Shown here one piece after another: positions 1 through 9,300 of a DNA stretch of 56,681 nt (positions are counted from its first letter, which is position 1; the number at the start of each line of letters is the position of its first letter). Source of the stretch: Thalassovita aquimarina (GTDB lineage: Bacteria > Pseudomonadota > Alphaproteobacteria > Rhodobacterales > Rhodobacteraceae); contig NZ_JADMKU010000025.1 in assembly GCF_018219815.1 (NCBI RefSeq), positions 1-56,681 of the forward strand, written 5' to 3'. Made by a program: the position numbers and the translations under genes. The notes under the pieces are model-generated. The model was not told the DNA's origin. It made no database searches and saw only the letters and a program-made list of their open reading frames with translations.

Positions 1-82
1 GCCAGAAAAGGTCAGACATTTTACCGCTCGTTTTTCGAACGGTGAATCACGCCACCCGGCGGAAATCAATGGGTCCTAACCC
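1..82 (-). mobile_element. IS5-family (IS427-like) insertion sequence, 5' end only
   Basis: Positions 17-19 on the minus strand are an ATG opening a reading frame MSDLFW that runs off the window. I recognise this as the N-terminus of the IS5/IS427-type DDE transposases common in Rhodobacteraceae. The outer inverted repeat lies at 68-82 and reads GGGTTAGGACCCATT on the minus strand. It matches the repeat at 56609-56623 (GGGTCAGGACTCATA) at 12 of 15 bases. A TA dinucleotide (83-84) follows, as expected for this group's short target duplication. Only the leader and six codons are present, so the exact element cannot be named. Confidence 0.75.
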
Positions 83-230
83 TACGGAGGTGTTTGATCT
101 TGAGTATTCGATTTTTGGATTCTTTGGCCAAATCAGACCCGTCGGAAGAGTGTATAACTGTGTATAACTTTTACGGACCAAATCCGAAGGTTTCAACGGG
201 CCAAATAAATCAACAATTTCAGTGATTTAA

Positions 231-305
231 TGGTGCCCGGGGGCGGAATCGAACCACCGACACGAGGATTTTCAATCCACTGCTCTACCCCTGAGCTACC
301 CGGGC
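231..305 (-). tRNA. tRNA-Phe (anticodon GAA)
   Basis: The minus strand folds into a complete cloverleaf of 75 nt including an encoded CCA. The acceptor stem GCCCGGG pairs with CCCGGGC, the D stem is GCTC/GAGC, and the seven-base anticodon loop TTGAAAA gives anticodon GAA. The T stem GGTGG/CCGCC closes a TTCGATT loop. The gene lies about 150 bases from the IS element and 127 bases downstream of dnaE2 on the same strand. Confidence 0.95.
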
Positions 306-432
306 ACGGGTGAACGTCTTGCGTTCGGGTGGGGGCGTTCTAGGCGAGGCAGGGGGGGGGTGTCCAGAGGGTTTTTACAAAAATTCCGCACCGGCGTGAA
401 GTTTTTTCCGGGGCCGGGCAGAGAGTGGCCGG

Positions 433-3400
433 TCAATGGAAATCCCGGCTGGGGAAAAGCCGTTTCGCCTGTTCCCGCGGATGCCGCGCGGTGGCGCGCG
501 GGGCGGGGCGTGGGGCGTCGTCGGCCCGGGGCTGTGTGGTGCCGATTTCGGTCGCCAGCGGATGGCCCAGCCGGGACAGCCGGTGCGATTCATCGCTGAT
601 GTCGCGGGCGATCAGGTGGGTCACGATGCCTTCGCGCTGCAGATGTCCGCTGACCCTCAGCAGCCGCCCGCCCATCACCACCGCGCGGAACCGGTCATAG
701 ACCTTGGGCCAGACCACCACGTTGGCCACGCCGGTTTCATCCTCCAGCGTCAGGAAGATCACCCCCGAGGCGGTGCCGGGCCGCTGCCGGGTGATCACCA
801 GCCCGCAGACCGAGCAGCCGCTCAGTGGCGCGGTGGCGAGATCCGAATGCAGCGTCAGGCCGGGCAGGTCGGGGCGGATCAGCTCCATCGGGTGGGCCTT
901 CAGGCTCAGCCGCGTGGCGACGTAATCCTCCACCACTTCCTCGCCCAGATGCATCTGCGGCAGGTCCACCTGCGGCTCGTCGATGCTTTCGCCGTCGATA
1001 GGGTCGGCGAACAGCGGCAGCGGCGTGGGCGCGCGGATGGTCTTGACCTGCCACAGCGCGTCGCGCCGGGTCAGGCCCATCACGGCGAAGGCGTCGGCCT
1101 CGGCCAGACGCTCCAGCACCGCGGGGCGGATGCCGGCGCGCAGCCACAGGCTTTCGGGATCGGGATAACCATTACCCCGCGCTGCCACGATCCAGCTGGC
1201 GTCGTCCTCGCGGAAGCCCTTGATCTGGCGGAACCCCAGCCTGAGCGCCAATTGCCCGTCGGCGCGGCGTTCCAGCGTGTTATCCCAGGCGCTGCTGTTG
1301 ACGCAAATGGGGCGGATTTCGACCTGGTGTTCGCGCGCATCGCGCACGATCTGGGCGGGCGCATAGAACCCCATCGGCTGCGAATTCAGCAGCGCGCAGG
1401 CGAAGATCGCCGGGTGGTGGCATTTCAGCCAGGCCGAGACATAGGCCAGCATGGCGAAGGCCGCCGCGTGGCTTTCGGGAAAGCCGTATTCGCCGAAGCC
1501 CTCGATCTGGCCGAAACAGCGTTCGGCGAAATCCTGGTCATAGCCATTGGCCAGCATGCCGGCGACGAACCTGTCGCGGAAGGTGCCGATCGTGCCCATG
1601 CGGCGGAAGGTGGCGAGAGAGCGGCGCAGCCGGTCCGCCTCTTCCGGGCTGAAACCGGCCGCGACCACGGCGATCTGCATCGCCTGTTCCTGAAACAGCG
1701 GCACGCCCAGCGTTTTGCCCAGCACCCGTTCCAGTTCCGGCGAAGGGAAGGTGACCCGTTCGCGGCCCTGGCGGCGGTTGATATAGGGGTGCACCATGTC
1801 GCCCTGGATCGGGCCGGGGCGGATGATGGCGACCTCGATCACCAGGTCGTAGAAGGTCCGGGGCTTCATCCTCGGCAGGAAATTCATCTGCGCCCGGCTT
1901 TCCACCTGGAACACGCCCACCGCGTCGGCGATGCCGAGCATGCCATAGGTCGCCGCATCCTCTTGCGGCACGGTGGCGATGGACAGGCGGTGGCCCTCAT
2001 GGCTTTCGAGCAGGTCGAAGGACCGGCGCAGGCAGCTCAGCATGCCGAGGCTCAGCACGTCGACCTTGAGGATGCCCAAGGCGTCGATGTCGTCCTTGTC
2101 CCATTCGATGACGGTGCGGTCCTCCATCGCGGCGTTCTCGATCGGGCACAGCTCATCGAGCCGCCCCTTGGTGATGATGAAGCCGCCGACATGCTGGCTG
2201 AGGTGGCGCGGGAACCCGATGATGTCGCGGATCAGCCGCACGGTCTGGGCCAGCCGCCGGTCCTGCAGGTCCAGCCCCAGGTCGCGCATCCGCTCCGGGT
2301 CCGGCCCCTTGCCGGAATAGCCCCAGATCTGGCCCGACAGGCCGGCGGTGACATCCTGCGAAAGCCCCATCACCTTGCCCACCTCGCGGATCGCGGCGCG
2401 GGATCGGAAATGGATGACGGTGGCGCAGAGCCCGGCGCGGTGACGGCCGTATTTTTCATAGATATGCTGGATCACCTCCTCGCGCCGTTCATGTTCGAAA
2501 TCGACGTCGATATCGGGCGGTTCGCCACGGTATTTCGACACGAACCGTTCGAACACCATGGAAATCTGTTCCGGGCTGACATCGGTGATGCCAAGCGCCC
2601 AGCACAGGATCGAATTGGCCGCCGACCCGCGCCCCTGGCACAGGATGCCGAGGCTGCGGGCATGGGCCATGATGTCATGCACGGTGAGGAAATAGGCCGC
2701 GAAGCCCAGGTCTTCGACCATCGCCAGTTCCTTGCGCGCCATTGCCTCGTAGCGTTCGGGGATGCCGTTTGGGCAGCGCCATGCCAGCCCGTCGAAGGCC
2801 AAACGTCGCAGCCGTCCCTGCGGGGTCTCCGCCCCGGCAATCTCATCGGGGTACTCATAGCTGAGTTCGCCGAGGTCGAAGCAGCATTGCCCGGCGATTT
2901 CCGACGTGCGGCGAAGCGCGGCGGGATGGTTGCGGTAAAGCCGCGCCATGTCGGCGGGCGCCTTCAGCCGGCGTTCGGCATTGGGCAGGGCGCGGGTGCC
3001 GATCTGGTCGATGGTGATGTTGTGGCGCATGCAGGTCAGCACATCGGCCAGTTGCCGGCGGCTGCCGTGATGCATCAACACGTCGCCCACCGCCACCATC
3101 GGCGCCGACACCCGCAGCGCCAGGCGGGCGCAGGCGTTGAACCAGTCCTGATCGCTGCCGTCATAGCGCGGGGCCGCGCCAAGGAAGACCTGACCGGGGA
3201 ACCGCCGCCGGAGCGCCGCGATGTGGCGCGGGGCGGGGCCGCCGAGCCCCTGTTGCGGCAGGGCGATCAGGATCATGCCCTCGGCCCCTTCCAGCAGGTC
3301 GCGCCGGTCGAGGTGACAGTCGCCTTTTGCCGCGCGGCGCTTGCCCAGCGTCAGCAGGCGGGACAGCCGGGCATAGGCGGCGCGGTCGCGGGGCAGGGCG

Positions 3401-3783
3401 ATCCAGTCCACCGGGCTGTCGCGCAGCACCAGGCGGCAGCCGGTGATCAGCCGGGGCAGGGCGGGCGTGCCGGGACGCGGCAGCGGATTGCGCGGCCCGA
3501 CGGGTTGGCGGGACGAGGCATCGCTGCGCTGTTCGGACCGGATGTCGATCGCACCGGCGCTGCTGCGGTGCAGTTCCTTCAGCGCCGAATAGGCGCGCAC
3601 GACGCCGGCCAGCGAATTGCGGTCGGTGATGGCGATCGCGCTCAGCCCCAGTTCGGCGGCGCGGGTGATCAGTTCCTCGGGATGCGAGGCCCCGGTGAGG
3701 AAGGTGAAGTTGGAGGTGGAGCAGAGTTCCGCATAGGCGGCAACGGCCCCCGGAAAAGGCGCATTTTCGACCCGGTCCGTCAT
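433..3783 (-). CDS. dnaE2: Error-prone DNA polymerase DnaE2 (ImuC)
   Basis: This is a C-family polymerase alpha subunit of 1116 residues and the catalytic component of the ImuA-ImuB-DnaE2 translesion mutasome. The N-terminus has the DnaE2-type PHP start (STSNFTFLTGASHPEEL). The palm carries the catalytic signature PDIDVDF at about residues 423-429 (Asp424, 426 and 428). A C-terminal OB-fold follows at about residues 990-1070. I chose the ATG at 3783, giving MTDRVENAP, because it overlaps the imuB stop by 4 nt (ATGA), so translation is probably coupled. An upstream in-frame ATG at 3837 lies inside imuB and adds residues unlike the family. Expression is likely under LexA control through the imuA promoter. 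Confidence 0.96.
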   Translation of the reverse strand: MTDRVENAPFPGAVAAYAELCSTSNFTFLTGASHPEELITRAAELGLSAIAITDRNSLAGVVRAYSALKELHRSSAGAIDIRSEQRSDASSRQPVGPRNPLPRPGTPALPRLITGCRLVLRDSPVDWIALPRDRAAYARLSRLLTLGKRRAAKGDCHLDRRDLLEGAEGMILIALPQQGLGGPAPRHIAALRRRFPGQVFLGAAPRYDGSDQDWFNACARLALRVSAPMVAVGDVLMHHGSRRQLADVLTCMRHNITIDQIGTRALPNAERRLKAPADMARLYRNHPAALRRTSEIAGQCCFDLGELSYEYPDEIAGAETPQGRLRRLAFDGLAWRCPNGIPERYEAMARKELAMVEDLGFAAYFLTVHDIMAHARSLGILCQGRGSAANSILCWALGITDVSPEQISMVFERFVSKYRGEPPDIDVDFEHERREEVIQHIYEKYGRHRAGLCATVIHFRSRAAIREVGKVMGLSQDVTAGLSGQIWGYSGKGPDPERMRDLGLDLQDRRLAQTVRLIRDIIGFPRHLSQHVGGFIITKGRLDELCPIENAAMEDRTVIEWDKDDIDALGILKVDVLSLGMLSCLRRSFDLLESHEGHRLSIATVPQEDAATYGMLGIADAVGVFQVESRAQMNFLPRMKPRTFYDLVIEVAIIRPGPIQGDMVHPYINRRQGRERVTFPSPELERVLGKTLGVPLFQEQAMQIAVVAAGFSPEEADRLRRSLATFRRMGTIGTFRDRFVAGMLANGYDQDFAERCFGQIEGFGEYGFPESHAAAFAMLAYVSAWLKCHHPAIFACALLNSQPMGFYAPAQIVRDAREHQVEIRPICVNSSAWDNTLERRADGQLALRLGFRQIKGFREDDASWIVAARGNGYPDPESLWLRAGIRPAVLERLAEADAFAVMGLTRRDALWQVKTIRAPTPLPLFADPIDGESIDEPQVDLPQMHLGEEVVEDYVATRLSLKAHPMELIRPDLPGLTLHSDLATAPLSGCSVCGLVITRQRPGTASGVIFLTLEDETGVANVVVWPKVYDRFRAVVMGGRLLRVSGHLQREGIVTHLIARDISDESHRLSRLGHPLATEIGTTQPRADDAPRPAPRATARHPREQAKRLFPSRDFH

Positions 3784-5249
3784 GCGAATTCCCCCTGCAC
3801 GTACCAGCCGGGATGCTGCGGCGTGTGAAACATCCACAGCCTGCGGCCCTGCGCGGTTTCCACCCGCCAGTAATCGCGCAGCCCGCTGCGCCAGCTTTCA
3901 TCCTCCAGCCACCATTCCGGGGTCAGCCGTTCCGGCCCCGCCTGCCGTTCGACGCGCAGGGTCATTCGCCGCCAGCGGAACCGGGCGGGCGGGGTGCGGC
4001 CGGTCCCGGCCACCGGTTCGGGCGGGAACAACCGCAGCGGGCGGGGCCGCAGCAGCGGCCAGGATGGCGCGGGGTCGCTGAACGCGGCGGCGGCGATGAT
4101 GAAACTGCGTTCCGGGATATGGCTGTCGGCGGGCAGGAAGCGCTGCACGTTTTCCAGCCCGATCCGCGTGCCGATCCGGGTGATCAGCGCCGCCAGCCCG
4201 TCATTTTCGTCTTGCCGGACGGCGCTTTGGATCTGGGCCGGGGGCAGGTCCTCGACCTGAATGGCGGCAAGGCGCAGCTGGTCGATGCCGAATCCGGCCT
4301 CGATCCCGGCCAGTCCGCGGTCGAACAGCGGCAGGATCGCCTGCGGGTCGTTCATCGGGCGGGCCAGCCGCAATTCGACCTGCTGGCTGGCCTGATCGAC
4401 CCGGCGCAGGGTCAGCAGCAGCACCCGCGCCCCCTGATCATGGTGCCTGAGCTTGCTGCAAAGCTGCGCGAGCAACCGCGCCGCGCCGGCCTGCACGTCC
4501 TCCAGCAACCCGATCGGGTCGGGCAGGGTCAGCCGCACGCCGTAATGCGGTGGATCGGCCAGCGGCGTGACCGGTTCGGGCTGGGCGCCCAAAGCCTGAT
4601 CCAGCCGCAGCAGCACCCCGTTGCCAAACCGCCGCGCCAGCGGCGCGCGCGGGGTGGCGTGCAGATCGGCGATACTGCGCAGCCCCAGCCGTTCCAGCCC
4701 GATCACCAGCTTCGGATCGATCCGGAGCGCCGCCACCGGCAGATCGCCGAGCGCCTGCAACGGCTGGCCCGGCGCGGCGATGCCTTCGCCGAAATGCGCC
4801 AGCGCCCAGGCCGCGCCGCGGCTGTCGGCCAACCCGATCCGGGTTTCCATCCCGGCGCGGCTCAGCCGCATCCGCATATCCGCAATCAGCCCGGTTTCGC
4901 CGCCGAAAAGATGCGTCGACCCGGTGACGTCCAGCACCAGACCGTCGGCACCTTCCAGCCCCACCCAGGGGCAATAGCGCCCGGCCCAGCGGGCCAGCGC
5001 CCGCAGGAACCGCGCGTCGCCCGGCGCGTCGGCGGGGCGGGTGATCAGATCGGGCTGCAAGGCGCGGGCATCCGACAGGGTCATTCCGCGCGCCAGCCCG
5101 GCCCGTTCTGCCCGCGCGTCGAGGCAGTGCAGCCGGTCCGTATTGCTTTGCTTGGCGGTCAGCGCAAAGGCCGCCTCAACCGGTCGCAGACGCAGCGCGC
5201 GGTCGCTCGCCAGCCTTGGAAACCACAATGACACGACGCGCCGTTGCAT
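3780..5249 (-). CDS. imuB: ImuB, catalytically inactive Y-family polymerase-like protein
   Basis: This 489-residue protein is the bridge of the translesion mutasome. In the family it links ImuA and DnaE2 and contacts the beta clamp. It begins with the family's SLWFPRLASDRALR segment and has the little-finger/HhH region around residues 170-230. Where active Y polymerases have a SIDE-type motif, this sequence reads GADGLVLDVTG, so the catalytic acidic pair is absent, as is known for ImuB. The start is fixed by the conserved N-terminus. It lies 74 nt inside the end of imuA, and the stop overlaps dnaE2 by 4 nt. Confidence 0.95.
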   Translation of the reverse strand: MQRRVVSLWFPRLASDRALRLRPVEAAFALTAKQSNTDRLHCLDARAERAGLARGMTLSDARALQPDLITRPADAPGDARFLRALARWAGRYCPWVGLEGADGLVLDVTGSTHLFGGETGLIADMRMRLSRAGMETRIGLADSRGAAWALAHFGEGIAAPGQPLQALGDLPVAALRIDPKLVIGLERLGLRSIADLHATPRAPLARRFGNGVLLRLDQALGAQPEPVTPLADPPHYGVRLTLPDPIGLLEDVQAGAARLLAQLCSKLRHHDQGARVLLLTLRRVDQASQQVELRLARPMNDPQAILPLFDRGLAGIEAGFGIDQLRLAAIQVEDLPPAQIQSAVRQDENDGLAALITRIGTRIGLENVQRFLPADSHIPERSFIIAAAAFSDPAPSWPLLRPRPLRLFPPEPVAGTGRTPPARFRWRRMTLRVERQAGPERLTPEWWLEDESWRSGLRDYWRVETAQGRRLWMFHTPQHPGWYVQGEFA

Positions 5250-5757
5250 CCCAACGAGTCACCCAATTCTCTAATGTTCCTGATTTGTTCTTTATAAGAT
5301 CCCAGCGGTGCAGAGTCGAGTCCCGGTCGCCGCTGAGCGGCATGCAGCACCAGCGGGTTTCGGCCGCATTGCTGCCCATGCCGTCGGGCGTCAGGATCAG
5401 CCCGGTCGTCCGCCCCGCCTCGGCCGCCAGTTGCAGCCGGCGGCCATGGGTCAGGGACAGCGGTTCGTAAATTTCCGCCACCACCAGCCCCACCGCACCC
5501 GAGCGCAGCGCCTCTTCGGCGACCGCCAGAATGTCGATCTGGCTCGCGGCTCGCGCCAGCAGCAGTCGGGTCGGATCGCAATAGGCGGCCAGCCCTTCGG
5601 GGTTGAGCCCGCCCTGCTGCCAGGACGGGCTGATCCAGAACGCCGGCTTGTCGCTGAAATTGCAGCAGGTGGCGGCGAAATAGGTTGCCCCGGGGCCGCA
5701 GGCCTCGTGGGCGCGGCCGCGTTTCAACGGGTAGCAGACGGCAAAATCGGCGGACAT
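5176..5757 (-). CDS. imuA: ImuA, RecA/SulA-like mutasome protein
   Basis: The 193-residue product is the first gene of the SOS mutagenesis cassette. ImuA proteins are RecA-like and needed for DnaE2-dependent mutagenesis. Recognisable segments are RAHEACGPGATYFAA near residue 15, FWISPSWQQGGLNPEGL near residue 39 and DILAVAEEALRSGAVGLVVAE near residue 73. The frame stays open upstream, but the ATG at 5757 is chosen because an AGAGGAAA ribosome-binding site precedes it and the conserved part begins just after. A LexA-like operator overlaps that ribosome-binding site. The 3' end overlaps imuB by 74 nt. Confidence 0.88.
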   Translation of the reverse strand: MSADFAVCYPLKRGRAHEACGPGATYFAATCCNFSDKPAFWISPSWQQGGLNPEGLAAYCDPTRLLLARAASQIDILAVAEEALRSGAVGLVVAEIYEPLSLTHGRRLQLAAEAGRTTGLILTPDGMGSNAAETRWCCMPLSGDRDSTLHRWDLIKNKSGTLENWVTRWDATARRVIVVSKAGERPRAASATG

Positions 5758-6083
5758 TTGTTTCCTCTTTGTTCTTTTTAAGGATGGCGGAATTGGCGCG
5801 GATTTCAAGCCTGTCCGGAAGCAGAGGGCAGGGGGCCGCGGCCCGGCGAAACCGCGGGGCGCGCGCAAGGGGGATGAACGCGTGCACTGGATGGCCGCCA
5901 AGAGCGTGGCACGAGGTTGTACGCGACCGGGTTTCGCGATCACGCAACATCCTATCCGGGGCAAGCACCGGAGCCTGACGCGGATGTCGGAACCGCGCGT
6001 CTCATCCCCCGGCTTTCTATGTGAAATTCCGGCTTTTTCGGTTAAACTTATCTTTGAAGCATGTGCCCCTCGGGGAGGGAGCA
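5758..6083. other. Divergent intergenic region imuA / 56-aa membrane protein
   Basis: This stretch of about 326 bases separates two divergent genes. It holds the LexA-like box next to imuA and must hold the promoters for both directions. Apart from two CCGCGG hexamers near 5837-5855 I see no further repeat and no convincing gene. Open frames running into it from imuA lack family-like sequence. Confidence 0.5.
5760..5774 (-). promoter_or_regulatory. Candidate LexA (SOS) box of imuA-imuB-dnaE2
   Basis: The plus strand reads GTTT-CCTCTTT-GTTC, one mismatch from the GTTC-N7-GTTC box described for LexA in Rhodobacter and other alphaproteobacteria. Read on the minus strand it is GAAC-N7-AAAC and it covers the imuA ribosome-binding site, ending 2 bases before the ATG. 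Placing the operator before an SOS mutasome fits known regulation. A site this close to the start would block a transcript beginning just upstream. Confidence 0.6.
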
Positions 6084-6254
6084 ATGGTCGAATATGGAAT
6101 TGCCTTGGAAGGGACATCTGGTGGCGCCGGTGGCGGCGGCTTCGGCAGTTGGGACATGTCCTACTGGGCAGAATCAATCGCCAGGGATCCCACGTACCTG
6201 CTGATAGGTGGCGCGGTATTCGGATTGATCATGCTCTTGCTTCTCGTCCGCTGA
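6084..6254 (+). CDS. Small Gly-rich membrane protein, 56 aa
   Basis: The ATG at 6084 follows a strong GGGAGGGA ribosome-binding site. The predicted 56-residue protein starts MVEYGIALEG, continues with a Gly/Ser-rich stretch (GGAGGGGFGSWD, residues 14-25), and ends with one hydrophobic helix of about 19 residues (LLIGGAVFGLIMLLLLV) before a terminal Arg. The frame extends upstream to 6021, but that part has no ribosome-binding site. The function is not recognised. The layout is that of a single-pass inner-membrane peptide with its short basic end in the cytoplasm. Confidence 0.6.
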   Translation: MVEYGIALEGTSGGAGGGGFGSWDMSYWAESIARDPTYLLIGGAVFGLIMLLLLVR

Positions 6255-6360
6255 GTCTCCGCCGTGCCCCTTGGGCGCATTACTCAGGTTCCGCAAACAG
6301 ATAGTCGGCAGGCCTTTGCCCTGACCGCTGTTTCCTGGCGCAAAGCGGAAGCGCCGCCCC

Positions 6361-9300
6361 TCAGTAATCCCTCTCGAAGAACACCCCGATGCCGGTTTCC
6401 CCGTCCGATCCCAGCCGGCCGCGCGCGGTGAGGCTGGGGCTGATCTGCAGGTTCAGGTTGATCTGGCTGTTGCCGGTCGTGTCCACGATCACTTCGCTGT
6501 AAATATTGTCGCTGATATACTTGCCCACCCGCGCCTCGGTGACCCCTTCCTCGCTGGTGCTCAGGTCCAGATCGTCCAGCGCCAGCCCCCGGCGCAGGTC
6601 ACCGGTCAGCCCGCCGCCACCGCCGCCCGACAGGGTGCGGATTGCGGCGCCCAGCCGCAGCGCCTGCAGCGGCGAAATCGACGACATGCCGCGCCCGAAC
6701 AGCACCAGGGCAAGGATTTCATCCTCCGGCAGGTCCGGGCTGGAACTGAATTTCAGCCCCGGATTGCTGGCCGATCCGTCGATGGCGATCGTCACGCTGG
6801 TCCCGTCCGCCACCGTGTCGGCGGCGAAACGGATATAGGGATCGAAGGCGCCCTGCAGCCGGATCAGCCCCTCGGTCAGGGTCAGCCGCTTGCCAAGGAT
6901 ATCGAGCCGTCCGCGGATCAGGTCGAAGCGGCCCTGCGGCACCACGTTGTCGGTGCTGCCCAGAAGCTGCAAGCCGCCGCCCAGTTCCGCGTCCAGCCCG
7001 CGCCCGCGCACGAAAATCCGCGCCGGTGCCCGGATCGTCAGGTCGAGCCCGTAGGCCGGTCCCGATCCGCCGTTGCCGGAGGTTTCGATCAGCCCGGCCC
7101 AGCTGCGCACCCGGCGCACCTCGGCCGGTTCGTTGCGATGCTTCAGCCCGGGCAGGTCGGCATAGCTTGGCCCCGATGTGCTGGGCACCCGAAATTCGGT
7201 TTCGCCAAGCGTCACGGTGCCACTGATCCGGGCGCCGCCCGACAGTGGCCCGGTCATCCCGATGCGCCCGTCCAGCGTGGTGTCGTAGAGCGTCGGGTCG
7301 GTCAGGTGGATCGCGGTCAGATCGGCGCTCAGGTCGGCGGCATAGCCGGGAGAGAGCGATACCGGACCGCGAAGCGTGATCTGGCCGCCCGAGGACACCC
7401 CCGCCGACATGTCGATCACCGCGCTGCCCCCGTTCAGACGGATCGCGCCGGAAATATCCTCCAGCGCCAGCCTCTGGGTCGGCAGCGCCAGCCGGGCGCC
7501 GCTGGTGCTGATTTCGCCGGAAAGCGCGGCCAGTGACGGCGCGCCATCAAGGCGCAGGTCGATCCGCGCCAGCCCCGCCAGTTGGCGCGGACGCAATATC
7601 CGGTTGGCAAGCGCCAGCGGTGCGGTACCGGTCAGCGCCATGTTCATCGTCGTGGCATCCTCGGCCACGCTGCCCACGGCCGCGACCTGCGCTCCACCCG
7701 GCCCGTCGGCCCTGGCGTCGACCTGCCATTGTCCACCGCTCAGATCGGCCCTGAGCTCGGCCTTTGCCGCGCCGCCGATACCCTCGACGACCCGCGCCAG
7801 ATCGGTGATCCGGGCGGCAAGTTCTGCCGATCCCGCCCCGGTCCGCAGCCGCGCGTCGCCCGTGATTTCAACGTGATCTGTTGCGATGCTCAGGTCCTCG
7901 ACCGAACTGCCGTTCGCATCGCGGCAGGCGTTCAGGTGAAGCGTTCCGCGCCCCTGCAACAGCGGATCGACCTGCGGCTGGGACAATGCAAGGTCGCGGG
8001 TTTCGCCGTCGATGGTCAGCTCGAACCGGCCCGACAGCGGGTGCATTTCACCGTTGATCGCGACGCTGGCCGCACCACCCAGCCTGCGTCCGGCGAGCAC
8101 CGAAAACCGCGCCAGGTCCTGTGCGCTCACCGTCAGGTCCGGGGCAAGCACGATGTTCAGCCGGTCCGAGATGCCGGAAATCGTCAGGTCGCCGCCGGTT
8201 CGGTAATCGCCGCCCGTCAGTTCCATCCCGGTCAGGTTCAGCGGTGCGTTTTCGGACCAGTCAAAGCCGAGTTTGCCGCGCAGGTCCGTTCCGATGGCGG
8301 TCTGCAGGGCGGCATCGGTAAACCCGATCCCGCTGGCTGACAGGTCGATCTGCCCCGCGACCTGCCCGAGGCTGGACCCGTCGCCGCGCTGCAGCCGGCC
8401 TGTGCCGGTCACCCGGGCCGCGCCAAGCCGCATATCCGGGCGCTCGAGCCCGTCGAGCAACGCATTCAGGCGCCAGCCATCGCCTTGCGCCGCGTCGTAG
8501 TTCAGCGAAACTTCCGCCGCGCGCAGCCGGGTTGCGGGCCCGGAAAGCGGCAGCAGCACCGTATCGCCCTGCCGTGGCCGGATTTGCCCGTCCAGTTGCA
8601 GCAGTTCGGGCCATCCCTCTGCCGACAGCCGCGCCTTGCCCTGCAAGGACAGCGCATCGGCACTCAGCGTCAACTGGTCGACGTGCAGATCGCCCTCGGC
8701 CAGCCGTTTGCCCTCGGCCCTGAGCCGGATGTCGGGGCCGAAGAAGGCGCGGTAATCGGGGGCGAAAAGCGGTGCGAGGTCGCCCCCGATCTCGGCACCG
8801 AACACAAGGTCGGTAACCGCGTCGGGCCGATCGTCGCGGCTGGTGGCGGTCATCGTCAGGTTGCCCTGCAGCCTTTGCTGCCCGTCGGTGGCAAGCGTCA
8901 GGTCGGCGGCGAAATCTTCGACCGGGCCTTCGCCTTTCACGGTCAGGTCGACGGCAGGTCCACCGGGCAGGGATAGCTGGCTGGCCACGATCCCGCCAGC
9001 CGGTTCATGCAGGTCAAGATCAAGTGACAGTATATTGGTTTCATTCGAGAAACTGGCGGAAAACTCTAGCGCGCCTTCGGCCACGTCGAGCCGCCTGACA
9101 GACAGGTTCGCCGACCCCGCGCCGGAAACCAGCTTTGCCGACCCGTTCAGCGACAGCGTCAACTCCTGCCCCAGCAGCGCGGCGCCCAATGTCGCCTTGC
9201 CAACGGAAAGCTTGCCCAGATCGACCGAGATCGGCAAGTCGGGCAGGGCAAAGCCCGGCGCCTCGGCGGCGGGCAGGCCGGTTTCTTCGGGCAGTGGCAG

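Noticed and set aside
176-206. Recurring CCAAAT words near the left IS end as a repeat array
   Set aside because: Spacing is irregular and only three short matches occur.
436-3828. A 1130-codon open frame on the plus strand
   Set aside because: It is antisense to dnaE2 and a by-product of high GC. Its translation has no protein-like domains while the minus frame is a full DnaE2.
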